A DNA stretch of 64,000 nt from Echinometra lucunter (GCA_029962745.1 CM057155.1:30810896-30874895), one strand, 5' to 3'. Shown: positions 34,622 to 46,330, numbered from the stretch's first letter. The notes: generated from the sequence alone by a model not told the origin. Program-made: numbers and translations.

Positions 34622-34774
34622 GGGGAGCATTTCATGAAAGGACTTGTCGGATGTTTTATCCGACAAAGTCTGTTTTATCCGACAGTTGCCATAGTAACAA
34701 TGCTTCTCAGCCAATCAAAATCAAGGAAAGATGTCAGATCTGACAACTTGTCAGATGTTGATGAAACGCTCCCC
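34622..34774. mobile_element. MITE with GGGGAGCATTTCAT ends
   Basis: GGGGAGCATTTCATGAAAGG on the left and ATGAAACGCTCCCC on the right, with internal ACTTGTCGGA / TCTGACAACTTGTC arms. The core TTCTCAGCCAATCA resembles the core shared by 21944-22094 and 57308-57450. Confidence 0.75.
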
Positions 34775-34849
34775 TGTATATACCCACTTTTTCATATTGA
34801 CATTCATATTAAGTAACAGATATGATCGTGATGATAATGACGACGATTA

Positions 34850-34888
34850 TGGTGGTGGTGGTTGTGGTGGTGGTGGTGATGATGGTAG
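34850..34888 (+). repeat. GGT microsatellite
   Basis: TGGTGGTGGT array with minor interruptions. Confidence 0.9.
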
Positions 34889-35410
34889 TCGCAGTGGAGT
34901 CTTTCATAAAGATAATGATTTTTTAAAAGCTTTTCTCTCATTTGAGAGTGAAATTGACAAAACTGATTAATAACAGAAGACATTCACATTCATGGTGATT
35001 TAGTCTGGAAAACTCTGAATCTGGAATTTTAGCTAATTTGCTTCTATCAAACCAAACAAAAAGGATTGGAGAATCTGAAAATAAGGAGAATTTGATAGAC
35101 AGCTGTTAGTTAAAAGGCATTTAGTGAAATTGCAACTACCTGCTATATGAGTAATAAAATGTACAGTCTGGGCAAGAGACTAGAGTTCATTGTACTTCCA
35201 CTGATGGTATTTTTCATATCGACATATTACGATGTGATATCCATTTTGTCTGACGTCTGGTGAAGTGATATGCTTGCAACCGGGTATACAAACTTTTTGA
35301 AAGCAGTGTAACGATATTCTATGATACATTTTGTTTATTATTCTTATAGCCAGACCCTATTTTTGCTTATCAGATGTAAAAATATAAGTGGTTTCATAAA
35401 AATATATGAA
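34889..35410. other. Intergenic, no gene seen
   Basis: Nothing recognised. Confidence 0.45.
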
Positions 35411-35645
35411 TGGCTCAGGGGCGGCGCCACGCCATCTTTATAGGGGGGGGGGGGCAAGATGACCATAGGTGAGTTTATTTACGTTTTGAGTGAAAATATA
35501 GGGGTATTATATAGTTGCATGACCACGCCCTCTCTTTCCTCATACTCTTTTTTCTTCCTCATCTTTTTCTCCTCCTTTTTTTATCTCTTGAAAATCATAG
35601 GGGCAGTCGCCCCCTGCCCCCTCCCCGTAACGCCGCCCCCGTAAT
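35411..35645 (-). mobile_element. Poly-G-containing repeat element
   Basis: Left end CAGGGGCGGCGCCACGCC then poly-G and GGCAAGATGACC; right end GTAACGCCGCCCCC. The pyrimidine-rich middle (CCCTCTCTTTCCTCATACTC) is the reverse complement of the duplicated purine block in 19714-20060. Confidence 0.6.
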
Positions 35646-35759
35646 GATTTACCTTCTATATTTTATATATTGCTTTCTCATTGTTCAAAACATTATGAAA
35701 ATGTATTGATGGCTTACTTTCAAATGTCTTTTATTGGTTTCGCTCATGTTACCGAATTT

Positions 35760-35850
35760 TCAGTGGTGTCATAATAAATATTTCATTTCATTTCATTTAT
35801 TTTTTCCATTTTCAACTCAGATATAACATACATAATTTTCAACTCAAAAT
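35760..35850 (-). mobile_element. LINE 3' tail, antisense
   Basis: TTTCATTTCATTTCATTTAT run followed by CCATTTTCAACTCAGATATA and a partial repeat of TTTTCAACTCA with ATAACATACAT. Confidence 0.35.
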
Positions 35851-36600
35851 AACATACATGGTTGTACAGCATACATAATTGTACATACAAAATAAATATA
35901 CATGTATGTTCATGACTTACCTTTCATAATTCGAGTTATGGGTTAGCAAAGGAAGGAGGGGACAAGGAGACCTTCATGAGCAGGCATACAGGTGCATCGC
36001 TAAGGAAGTATCCTGAAAGGAAGGTGATGAAGTGACTGAAACAAAGTTACAGGTAAACACTGACGTAATTCTGGCCATTTCTTAATCCGGAGGAGGGGGG
36101 GGGGGGGGGGGGCGAGAGGAGAGTCGAATATGCAGGTGCTTGAGATATTGGATTTAAAATGGCAGTTTATGAGCCAAGCCCCCTCCTGTCCTCCGAGAGA
36201 AAACGAGTGATTCGTAATCTCCGATGGCGTGTAACGTTATGATGCACAAATGTTCTTAATTTTTAAATAAAGATTAGTACGAAATTATCGATCATCGGGG
36301 ATTTCGTTGGAAGGGATCACCCTCCTACCTTCAAAAAATGTTTAAACTTGAAAGCTCCACCCCCCTCCAAGGTGTGTTTTGATATAAGATGCAAGGAGGT
36401 GGAAAAAATAAAACATGAACCGTATAACAACAAAGTACATTAGCAGGATTCTTTTCTAAAGATAGTCATTGCCGTTCTGATCGTGACCTTGGGGCGCTGC
36501 ATTCCCAAAAGTTCCACGCCAAAGTAAAACAAAAAGAGAAAGAGGAAAAAGGGAGAGGCAAGATGAAAGAACCATTATGAACAATAACATGTTGTCATTG
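35851..36600. other. Intergenic with long poly-G
   Basis: A poly-G run of about 20 bases near 36092-36112. No gene seen. Confidence 0.5.
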
Positions 36601-37098
36601 TTAAAGGCATTGGCTAACATTGTTATGATTTTAAAAAAATCTCATTTTGTTACTTAAAAATGGGATAAACATTAGGGTTATAGTGTAAAAATACCAGTGT
36701 GAAAGTTTCAGAGCATAATATCCACGGGAAGTATTTTTAAATATTAGAAATGTGATCCAATGTTTGAAAAATATACGAGGGTCGGTTGCATAGACCCAAC
36801 GTAAAAGGAGTACGCATGCGCACATGACTCAACGGACCGCACTGTGTGTATTGACGTATCACGCGGCGGAAGGCAAGTAACGGTATTTTTTAATTCGTCC
36901 AAACGGTCCTCTTAGTTCAGTGTCTCTCGAGACGAAAGCTAATAAAATCGCGGTTTGCGTCTAATTTACAGCTTTTCCTTCCAAATTATGGTTGGTTTCA
37001 GGGTTTTTGAGTATAAATACAAGTACTCATACACATGTTTCATCTTAGTTTGAGAATTTTTTTAATCAGCTGCTCACAAAGTTAGCCAATGCCTTTAA
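36601..37098. mobile_element. TTAA-flanked inverted-repeat element, TTAAAGGCATTGG ends
   Basis: The left end TTAAAGGCATTGGCTAAC and right end GTTAGCCAATGCCTTTAA are perfect inverted repeats with TTAA at both outer edges (36601-36604, 37095-37098), as expected for piggyBac- or Kolobok-type target duplication. The 498-bp interior includes a small CpG-rich patch (36800-36870) and no transposase frame. Confidence 0.85.
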
Positions 37099-37488
37099 TA
37101 GGAGGAAACTTGTGCCAGCACGTGACGCCTGCTCGCGAATATTAGAAATGGACAATTGATAGACAAGAGTCGAGAGCCCCATCAAAACTTTTGGCTCATT
37201 ATGCCAGAAATGGGTCTGCACTTATAGACCATCACGGTATTTGAGGAACGAATTAAACGTCGGTTTTCCGCAATGGTTTTGAAATTGGTTTTAACTTGAA
37301 CTTGAACTTGAACTCGTTTGACCTTTGCATAAAAGATGGAGTTCGCTTAAAGTTCATTTTGCTAGAGTTAAGTATAGATGTTGCTTATATGTTACATGTA
37401 CATGTAGGCCTACTTGTCCTACTTATCTCATAATCCATTCTGAAAGAACTGCTTATTCTCTCCATATCACCTCTCCCTCCCCCACCCC

Positions 37489-37490
<2 letters not shown>
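37099..37490. other. Intergenic, no gene seen
   Basis: A triple CTTGAA near 37297-37312. No gene recognised. Confidence 0.45.

Positions 37491-37525
<35 letters not shown>
37491..37525 (+). repeat. CT microsatellite
   Basis: CT dinucleotide run of about 30 bases. Confidence 0.95.
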
Positions 37526-37528
<3 letters not shown>

Positions 37529-37911
37529 TCTATCTTCCTCTCTGCATAAATGATGTAGACTAGCTCTGCAATAACTACAACTTATCTTTAATGCTGTACA
37601 TTATGGCTGAAAGCAGAATTAGAAAAATTCCGACTAAAATAGAGATAAGGTACAGCAAAAAGAGCTATCATCATCATATAGAAATCGATATGATTAATTA
37701 CTGATTTTCTATCATTCATGACAACCTGAAAACTTATGGAGGTTTGCCCTTCATAGCAACAAGTATGCAAGACAGATTCCATCGATAACGATGATATTGC
37801 TTATGAATGTCTGTCTTATTTCCTTGAACGAACATTCATAAATTTGAATACAATATAAGACTAATGTAATGAAACCATCAGTGGGCATGGGGTGCACACT
37901 TTCTGATTCAT

Positions 37912-37918
37912 ACATACA

Positions 37919-37950
<32 letters not shown>
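37912..37950 (+). repeat. CATA microsatellite
   Basis: ACATACATAC tetranucleotide run directly abutting the palindrome at 37951. Confidence 0.95.
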
Positions 37951-37955
<5 letters not shown>

Positions 37956-38175
37956 GAATCAGAGTTTGTAGTAGAATGCCATTAAAAAATAAAATCATAG
38001 ATTTTAAAAGAAAACGGAGCATAGCTCTCAAAAATGAAAGGCGAAGTCACACTCTTCGTCAGTGCCCATGGTGTGCCCATGGGCACTGACGAAGAGTGTG
38101 ACAGTACTCCGTTTTCTTTTAAAATCTATGATTTTATTTTTTAATGGCATTCTACTACCAACTCTGATTCTTATA
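37951..38175. mobile_element. Near-perfect 225-bp palindrome
   Basis: The left arm begins TATAAGAATCAGAGTTTGTA and the right arm ends CAACTCTGATTCTTATA. The long AT-rich part (GCCATTAAAAAATAAAATCA ... AAAAGAAAACGGAG) and the inner GC-richer part (GTCACACTCTTCGTCAGTGC then CCATGG) are mirrored almost base for base around a TGT spacer near 38072. The only larger asymmetry is about 25 bases present in the left arm (about 38020-38045) against 4 in the right. Flanked by TATA-rich simple sequence. No coding capacity. Confidence 0.93.
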
Positions 38176-39512
38176 TTATCTAGATGCCAAGCAGACTAAT
38201 TTTCAATTGTATATATATACATATATATGTATATATAATATTATCCATAAAACTTTTCCTTCCTCGTTTAAATACAGATTCCCAAGCTTAAAAGAGAATG
38301 CAGGGTGATGAGGTTGATTTGTTTTCCTTTCATCAAGAGAACTTCATGGATGGAGCCGAGTTTACCCCCTTTTTAGTTGCCCTTTTAAGGAGCACGGAGA
38401 AAAATCAGCGCAACTTCCACTGTCATGACTACTGGTCTATGGCACATGCATGGGGTTACCTTAGTGTGCACATTTTTGTTTCCATATCTTATATTAGAGA
38501 TTTCATTCAGAATAAATCACGTATAAATCGATGTAAATAATTTCATACAAATGCGAATCTCCACTTCCATGAATTCGTTTCCATAATCATAACACAATTT
38601 ATAAATCATTCACATATCAATGGGCAAAGAAGGAGAATCATGGAATCAAATCGCTTATATGCACTCAGCATCATAACTCCCCCACCCCATCCCACCCCAC
38701 CACTACTGTCTCTGGCTACGCCTCTGCCACGGCTCTCATGAACTTGACCTCGTATGACCCCTCCAGGGTTCCTCGCATGGGACTCTTTCGCAGATGTAGC
38801 CCCGTTTTTGCAGTTGGATGAGTCGCGATATACAAGACGATGGATGTCAAGAAATACACTGATAACAACACCCCCCCCCCACCCAATTCACGATAGATAT
38901 GTCATATACAAAATAAAAATAAATGTAAAACATTGTTTTTAATGGCAGAAATTAATCACATTGAAAATGGTCGACCATCTTTCCCTATCTTTTAGATAAA
39001 TGACATTATTTTAGTACACCCGAAAAAATAATGGGTAAAATTGTGCAATGAGGGTAATCATGTGTAACTTTGGGAATTTCTTTGGGCATTTCTTTTTATC
39101 CACTTGTGGTGGAAATCATAACTGGACAATATGCTTCCCGCACTGGGTAAAAATATTGCTCAAAGTTGGTTATTTTTTACATTGTAGAATTATTTGTCCT
39201 TTTTCGTTCTTTTATCAATGTCTAATTAATGAATATGCTGAGGTTAATGTACACAAAAGTCATGTAAGGTTATTAACAGCGTAAAAATGAAATATGAATA
39301 ATTTCATCAGGGATATAATTATCGAGTTACGTCCCTGTAATATACAAGCCTATGCATGTACCGAAATCAACGAAAATATGACCATCTGTGAATGAAATAT
39401 ATATTAATTTGTACAAAATATGTCTGTGTGTGTGTGACTAAGCACGCACATTTTGTAATCAACTTCCCTGTCAATCCAAGTCCTTTAAAAAGAAAAAGAC
39501 ATACGTGCCATC
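38176..39512. other. Intergenic, no gene seen
   Basis: TGGCTACGCCTCTGCC at about 38713 resembles the terminus of the poly-G element at 52564-52863. C-rich patches at 38680-38702 and about 38871-38884. Confidence 0.45.
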
Positions 39513-40102
39513 TTAAAGGAGAATGACGCCCTGGGGAAAATCAATTTCAATGAAAAGAGGGGATAAAGAGAAGCAATTTAAACAAGTTGTATCAAAATAA
39601 GTTACGAAATGAGATAGTTATGAAAATTTTAAAAGTCTCAGTTTACCTTCTATGGCGATCCTCAAATTTGTAATGTTGCTTCAAAATGGCAGGTTTAGAA
39701 GGACAACTCGCCACATGTTTTATACACAAAATTGTATATTTTCCCCATTATCTCTCAAGTTGCAGCTTGTCTCCTTCTTAGCTCAAGATATATCATGGGA
39801 AAATGTATTTGACACAACAAATTATGTTCAGTTCACAAAGAGACAAGCAGCATCTTTAGAGATAATGGAGAAAATATGGAATTTTGTGTACAAAACATTA
39901 TATAGAGTTGTCCTTCTAAACCTGCCATTTTGAAGCAACATTGCCAATTTGAGGATCGCCAATGAAAGTAAACTGAGACTTTCAAACTTTCATAACTCTC
40001 TCATTTTGTAACCGATTTTGAGGGAACTTTTGGAAAATTGCTCCTCTCTATCCTCTCTTTTCATTAAAATGGATATTTCCCCAGGGTTTCATAGTCATTT
40101 AA
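39513..40102. mobile_element. TTAA-flanked inverted-repeat element, CCCTGGGG type
   Basis: Outer ends TTAAAGGAGAATGACGCCC and, in reverse, TTAAATGACTATGAAACCC, each followed by TGGGGAAA. TTAA at both edges (39513-39516, 40099-40102). The arms continue for roughly 200 bp with moderate divergence (AAACTGAGACTTT, GGCGATCCTCAAATT, AATGGCAGGTTTAGAAGGAC and their reverse complements). The 590-bp element has only a spurious 93-codon frame. Confidence 0.88.
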
Positions 40103-41041
40103 TCACTGTTAATGATTTGATTGACATAATGCCAACGGAGTGACTTTGTGTTTACATCCACCTGTTTTCTGTTTTTTTTTTTTGTTTTGTTTTGTATTGT
40201 TTTTGTTTTGTTTTTATTGTTTTAAACACATGTATCCGAAGTGTATGTGCGTGACACGTTATCTAATGACCCTGGCCCAGGGAAGATATATGTCATGATA
40301 CCGTCTAATCGGCTCGTTATTTTGATTATCCATCGTTGTCTTTTCAAAACATATCCCTCGGTAAACCATCGTAAAGCTGACAGGTGTAAGGATAACGATT
40401 TCTACTTCACTTCGTACATGTTATATATACACAAGGACTGAACGATATGTACCCTGCCAAAGAAATCTATAGGAAATGTTGTGTCACCGGAAGCTAATTA
40501 CTGTGTCATTATCATCATCTCTGTTCCTATTATATGTGAAGTAAGTCATTAAGCATTGCCAAGAGCTAATTTGCTTTGACAATACGTTACAAAATTTCAG
40601 AAACCTCAGTGATTCCTTTGTAATTCCTTTGTCGAAAATATTCATAATTCATATTTTATCCTGTGAGGACGAGAAGGAAATCAATGAAACTCAAACCAAC
40701 AAACGATATAAATGAAAAATATGAATTTAAAAAAAAACCTACTGCAGGTGAAATAGAAGCAAAGGAAAGATAAGTAAAGAATTGAGGAACATAAAAAGTT
40801 CAGCGATTTTCAGGCTTCGTAGGCAGAATTAAACTAATTAATGGAAATATTTTGAGTTCTGAGTGATGAATTCTCAGCATTTCCTCGATCTAGACTAGTA
40901 CAATGAGGCAATGAGTTTGAACTTTGACACCTACTGACCTATAGAAACCAATCCTTTTTTTATTTTTTATTTCTTTGGTCATTCGTTCCTTCCTTCTTTT
41001 ATTCATTTTCCCTAAGTATTTGTCTTTCTTGAAGTATTACG
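40103..41041. other. Intergenic, no gene seen
   Basis: T/G-rich TTTTG repeats at about 40169-40222. No gene recognised. Confidence 0.45.
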
Positions 41042-41043
41042 TA

Positions 41044-41255
41044 CACTCTGGCAACTAAATCTTGAATCGCCATTTAAAAGGGTGGAGGAGTAACTACATT
41101 TTAGAAATGTTACATTAACACTTTGAACATGCTGGATTGAACACTATAAGGTTGGAATCCAGCATGTTCAAAGTGTTAATCTAACATTTTGAAAATGTAG
41201 TTACTTCTCCACCCTTTTGAAATAATGGTGATTAAACATTTTAGCTTTCAGAGTA
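41044..41255. mobile_element. TA-flanked MITE, CACTCTGGCAACTAAA ends
   Basis: The left end CACTCTGGCAACTAAATC and right end TTTAGCTTTCAGAGTA pair, and AAAGGGTGGAGGAGTAACTA, ACACTTTGAACATGCTGGAT form the inner arms around a short loop. TA dinucleotides at 41042-41043 and 41256-41257 fit a TA target duplication. Confidence 0.82.
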
Positions 41256-41869
41256 TAAAGGCTTTATTTTTGGCACAGCTCTTGCACTCAAAACGAAAAT
41301 ATATAGCTAGATATTTGGCTGGTATACACAAAGTTTAAATATCTTAGACTTGCCCTTAATTATTTGAAAAATTAAAAGTTTAATTGAAAAATGATTATCT
41401 ACACATGATTGTTTTTGTGTGTGCTTTTTTGAGAAAAAACAAAAAACAAAACTCTGAACATAACAAAAACATTTACAAAACACATCATTATGAAAAACTA
41501 ACAAAAACGCAAAAGTAGCTCGTTTCTGGTCTGCCAACACAGTAAAACAAAATACATCTCCCCATGTCTTACCATAATAACAGCAATAACATAAGAAGAC
41601 GAGTTTCTGTAATATATTGTAAAGCTTAACACATCCAAATCACCAGTATCTTAATCTAACTCTATGGACCATTTCTTAAAAGCAATGGGAGCTTATTATT
41701 TTTCTCTGCAATCTTATATTCAACGGCCCTTTTGGATTTAGTAAAAGCAAGAAATGTTTGGTGATGATTATAAAAGAATTCATTCCATGCTCCTTTACCA
41801 TGTTTACAGCAAAAGGGTTGGAAGCTAAATGCAGTTTTCGTCTAAGATAGAAATTTTATGGATAGAAAT
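41256..41869. other. Intergenic, no gene seen
   Basis: Nothing recognised apart from short chance open frames. Confidence 0.45.
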
Positions 41870-42050
41870 AAGAAAAGATCTGCATGTACTCTCCGCAACC
41901 AGCAATCCATCAATGTCTTCAAAAAACATCTAAAAACTCACTTGTTTCATTAATAATTTCATCGTAAAGCGCATTTGAACATGTTATATGGAAAATGCGC
42001 TATATAAATACATTATTATTATTGTTGTTATTATTACATTTCTATATAAA
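41870..42050 (+). pseudogene. 5'-truncated LINE: last codons of RT ORF plus 3' tail
   Basis: The frame through 41897 reads NQQSINVFKKHLKTHLFH and then TAA, the usual C-terminal signature (FKKHLKTHLF) of CR1/L2-type ORF2 proteins. It is followed by AAGCGCATTTGAACATG and AATGCGCTATATAAATACATT and an ATT-rich tail. Everything upstream of about 41870 is missing, the usual product of incomplete target-primed reverse transcription. Confidence 0.75.
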
Positions 42051-42139
42051 CCCTCTGCGAAAATATTTATGCTATATTATCAAAATAAAACAACAAAGAA
42101 GAAAAAACAGCAAAATCTGAGCATTTAATTCTGTTAATG

Positions 42140-42326
42140 AGGTAATTATTATTATCATCATCACGATTAATATTATTGTTATAATCATTGTTGATATAAT
42201 GATAATATAATAATATCTCGATTTATTTAGCGCTTGATAATTAACACTTAATTGTCTATGTACTTAGTATTTTTATTATTATCATTATTATGATTATAAT
42301 TATTATCATTGTTATCATTACTACTT

Positions 42327-42362
<36 letters not shown>

Positions 42363-42562
42363 TTATCATTATCATCATTATTATCATTATTTTCATTATT
42401 ATTATTATTGTTGTTGTTACTATTATTATTATTATTATTATTATTGTTATTATTATTACTATTATTGTTATTATCATCATCATCATTATTATAATTATCA
42501 TCAACATTATCATCGATTCATCATCATCATCATCATCATCAACAATTTTATTCATCATCATT
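42140..42562 (+). repeat. ATT/ATC/CTA triplet microsatellite block
   Basis: Mixed triplet arrays: ATT/ATC, a pure CTA block (about 42328-42362), ATT/GTT, and CATCAT (about 42518-42540). It probably grew from the LINE tail at 42020-42050. Isoleucine- or leucine-only frames are artefacts. Confidence 0.93.
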
Positions 42563-44542
42563 CTAATGGAATTGGTTTTATCAGGACTCGTCAAACTGTC
42601 ATCTATTCCGTGTCCTAAAGTACAGTATTGCGTGTGTAAAAGGATGATGGGTTATTCCAACTAGGCCTCTCTTAATCTCCGCCAATCTATATTTATGATC
42701 CAGGGCTTATGATGAGCATGGAAACTAATGCGTATAGGGTGATAAATAGGAGCAGTGATTGATAGAAGGGGTGGGATATTCTCCTCCCCATCGTTTACTA
42801 GTAATTCAGCGAGAGAGAGAGAGAGAGCCAACTAATAAAGGGAGAAGGAAGGAGAAAAATTAAAGTTATTGTAGATTTTTTTTTCCTTGAATGAAATCCC
42901 CCAATTACATTTCTAAAAGCACCCGTTTTGTTAAGTGCATGAAATACTAGTATTATTATTATTTTTTCTTTTAAGATATTGATCGACAACCGTTGTAATC
43001 TTTGAAATAGCTACTGTATACGTTGGAAAGTGTTTTCTGCTATCATTTCCATTGCCTTCCCGTGTAAAAGACGTGATGAAGCTCTTAAGAAAAGTTCTGA
43101 GTAGGCTATCATTACCACCTGAAATGAATACCAAAAGCTAATAAAAGGCTAAAGCTAAAGCTAAAAAAAAAAAGCTGAAATAAAACTTAAAAAGTGGTAA
43201 TTTACAGAATTGTGATGATGATGATAATGCTCTCTCTCTTTTCTTGCAGGGCCATCAAATGTTCTTTGGTGTGCGATGACTGCGTGCTCTAGGTTATTAA
43301 AGCAAGAAGTAATGATAAAAAATAGATAATAATATATAAATAAGGCAAGAGTAAAAAAAAAAAAAAAAAAAAAAAAAACCCGGTTGCTTAAGTTTTCTCT
43401 TGAAAAATATACACTAAATATGAACTATGCTTTTTCCCTTTTTTATAAAGACTTTCTGTTACCTTCCGGTGCAATTAAGAGAAAAATCAGAATATCAGAG
43501 ATACGATCTCACATGAGAAAGAGGAGGTTGAGAAGGTACAGAGCACTTGCATGACACTCATGGCTGAAATAAATAATACAAAATAATGTAGATCAGAAAA
43601 GATAAAGGTATCCACCTACAACGTCCATTTGTAAGAAATCTTCGAGAGTTAGAGTAGTGGCTGTTTTAATGAGATGGATAAAATATTCCGCTGTTGTTTT
43701 TTTCAGTACACTTCTTTCATGTCTCTTGCGAGGCCTTTTTTTTTCCTTCTAAACATTGATTTCTTTTTTTTTTCAAGTTACATCAATGATATGATTTTAT
43801 TTTCTAGGGTAAGGTCAGAACTCGTGGACATTTCGCCTGAAAAAAAAAACAACAACAACATTGGCCTGCGACTGAGAACGCGCCATCGCGTGAGAAAATT
43901 TTAATCAAATTAAGAATTTTGATAATGACTCCCGGACGTTTGTTAATATTGTCTTTGTCTTGCTATTCAAGTCACTGTGCTCTATTCTTTTTAGAAAAGG
44001 CCTTGTAAGTGTCTTGCTATTGTTGTTGTTGTTGTTTGTGAATTAAAACAACCTTCTTAGCCAGTATTGTTGGTCAGTAATGAATGAATGAATGAACAAA
44101 GAACCAAATAATAAAGAAAAGAACAAAGGAACAAATGAATAAATAACTATAATGACAAAGTAAAAGCAGATAAAGCAGTTAAGAGGTATGACTGAAAATG
44201 CCTAAATTATGCATATTGCGATTTGCTTTATATGCAAGCAAAAACAAAAAATGAAAATTTGACCTTTTTTAAAGGAGAAAGAATGAGAAACGTCAATGAC
44301 TTTATTAAGTGGAATAGTTTTAGAGAGGGAATTATTTGCACACAAAAAAATGCATGATGGGTATAGGTTTATTTGGTGTGTTATGGTCTATCGCCACTCT
44401 TAAACCTGTAAAAAATGACCTTCAACACAATCAATAAACCGAACAAAACACTTGTTACGGTGTGTGACCGAGTGATTTCCTGATGTCTCTTTTTGGATGC
44501 CGTGTCCTGTTAGATGATTAACAAATTATCGTGAATAGGCCT
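42563..44542. other. Intergenic, no gene seen
   Basis: A GA run (about 42811-42827), a poly-A tract (about 43353-43378), and GAATGAAT/AACAAA tandem patches near 44080-44140. No gene recognised. Confidence 0.45.
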
Positions 44543-44634
44543 TCGCGTGCGAAAACTCATTATGGCGTGATGGTCACTCTTCGCGTGAGAGATGATTGTG
44601 CGTGCATCAGTACAAAATGGCCGATATTGCGTGA
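44543..44634 (+). promoter_or_regulatory. Cluster of AhR/ARNT-type TNGCGTG motifs
   Basis: Four TNGCGTG motifs on the + strand within 92 bases (TCGCGTG at 44543, TGGCGTGA at 44563, TCGCGTGAGA at 44581, TTGCGTGAC at 44627) and one GTGCGTG at 44598. TNGCGTG is the core xenobiotic response element bound by AhR/ARNT, and vertebrate CYP1A enhancers consist of such clusters about 1 kb upstream. Here the cluster is about 1.7 kb upstream of the TATA box of a CYP1-like gene. Function is inference; similar but looser groups occur elsewhere in the window. Confidence 0.4.
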
Positions 44635-46028
44635 CTCGGAAAGCTTCCCGTTACAAGGGTATGAAAATGAGATGAAGGGGTCATCCAAATATATAACCAT
44701 TATTGCTTCCGAAGTTCTGTCATTGGCAGATGTTGGGGTCCGCTTCCAAACGCCAGTGGACAGAGTCCGACAGACCAAGTGTTCCCCTTTCAAATTTTTA
44801 AACCCAAAAGGGCCTGAAAAGTGCCCATTACCCCTCCCCATCGTAATGATTTCCCTCTCATGTCATGGATCTGCGCCTGTTTCTGATTAAAAGTTGTTCA
44901 TCGTTCAAATAAATTTTGTATTCAAAACAAAGAATTTTTTTATTTTAATGGAATATGAAGACAAACGTCAACTATACTTTAATAACTTTGCCTTACTTTA
45001 TAATGTCATTTTTGTTTCCAGTTTTCATGGTTTTACCGTTTTCTTTGTAATCGTAATTTCGAAAGGTAGAAGACCTTTTACGGTCTAAATCTTAAGATTC
45101 TAATGGATGAAAAGGTGATGACCCTTTTCATATTTTACGCTGTCGGAATGGTAGAGTGCTTTCCTCACATATAAAAACTAAACGTCTCTGAGGCATTGGC
45201 GTAAATCCCGGAGATGGGATATATCCCCCACTTTTTAGAGGGGGCTGGCGTGTAAAAATATACCCCCTCTCACTTTTCAAAGAAGAAATCATATTTCAAT
45301 CCATCAGTTGTTGAAATGCAACTGATGTTGAAGTTGAAGTTGCTGAAATGCTATCAAAAAAAGAGAAAAAAAAAATAGATGGGAGTGTATGTGTGTGTGC
45401 GCGCGCAGGTAGGTGGGGTGTGCGTGTGCGTGTGTGTGTTTATGTACTCGTGTGTGTGTTTGCTTTTAATTTCAATAATCTCCCACTCCCCGAAATGGAT
45501 TTACGTCTATGCTCTGAGATATACGATTTTCATTTTTTTTTAAAGATTCAGTTGACTTTGTTCGAAAGTAATATCACAGGTAACTAATCGAAATACATTG
45601 CTTTCATTGCATGACAATGAATTCGACATACATGTATCAACCATGTCAACACCGTAGGTTCCATGATGGCTCTCTTGCTTAAAATGTGACAGGATATGAT
45701 AGCTCTTTGATATTGTTCAACATAATCAAGCTTATTAGGATGTCAAACACAGTGACATTTCCTTTTCATGAAGGTTTATTGTCACTCGGAGAGTCGGGTG
45801 GTTTGCTCTTGTTGTTTTTTCTTTTTAAATTGATTTGTAGCAAAATAATGCACTCTTATTTTTGTGTCGCATTTTGGGTCTGTTCGATTTCTGAACGACA
45901 AACAAACATTAGTTTGGCATGACAGACAATGCATGTTATGCGAGAAACCGTCTTTGGCTACGTACTACATTCCACAGAGGGAGTCAATGCCCTTCGACAG
46001 CAGCGAACGTAGTAGAGCGTTGATTGAC
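44635..46028. other. Region between motif cluster and second P450 promoter
   Basis: Holds a G/C-run repeat fragment (45205-45270, GGCGTAAATCCCGG ... CCCCCTCTCAC) and a GT/GC dinucleotide stretch (about 45386-45462). No coding exon recognised; an N-terminal exon for the P450 could lie here but cannot be identified. Confidence 0.4.
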
Positions 46029-46320
46029 GTGGCGTGACAAAGTTTCAACCAACCACGGGCCTCCTGTCATCGAGATAGGACTCGGATGGGCGGGCACTTT
46101 GCATCATTTACGACCAATTGGGAAGGCGGTTCAGCGGTGTCGGGTTTGGCAAGGGGGTGTGGCTTTGCGGGCAACAGTTTTACGCAGCTCAAGTTTTGAC
46201 ACTTTTCATGTACGACGAAGGGAGTGTAGTATTTTTTTTTCTCGAGCTGCGATGAGGTGTCGCGAACAGCTGAAGTGATTTCCGCAGAATTACCATTCAC
46301 GAATGACCTGGGATTTGCTC
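46029..46320 (+). promoter_or_regulatory. Proximal promoter of second P450
   Basis: In order: TGGCGTGAC (46030-46038, XRE-type), GGGCGGG GC box (46088-46094), CCAAT (46115-46119), and GGGGTGTGGC, a CACCC-type box (about 46154-46163). The combination of a GC box near the TATA with an XRE resembles vertebrate CYP1A promoters. Motif calls only; binding is not shown. Confidence 0.5.
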
Positions 46321-46330
46321 CTATAAAAAG
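46321..46330 (+). promoter_or_regulatory. TATA box of second P450
   Basis: CTATAAAAAG lies 64 bases before the first in-frame ATG, predicting a start near 46350 and a 5' UTR of only about 35 bases. The match is stronger than the one upstream of the first P450. Confidence 0.7.

Noticed and set aside
44531..44890. 119-codon open frame overlapping the TNGCGTG cluster
   Set aside because: No recognisable domain, an open frame also exists on the opposite strand, and the composition is not distinct; kept only as regulatory-motif territory.
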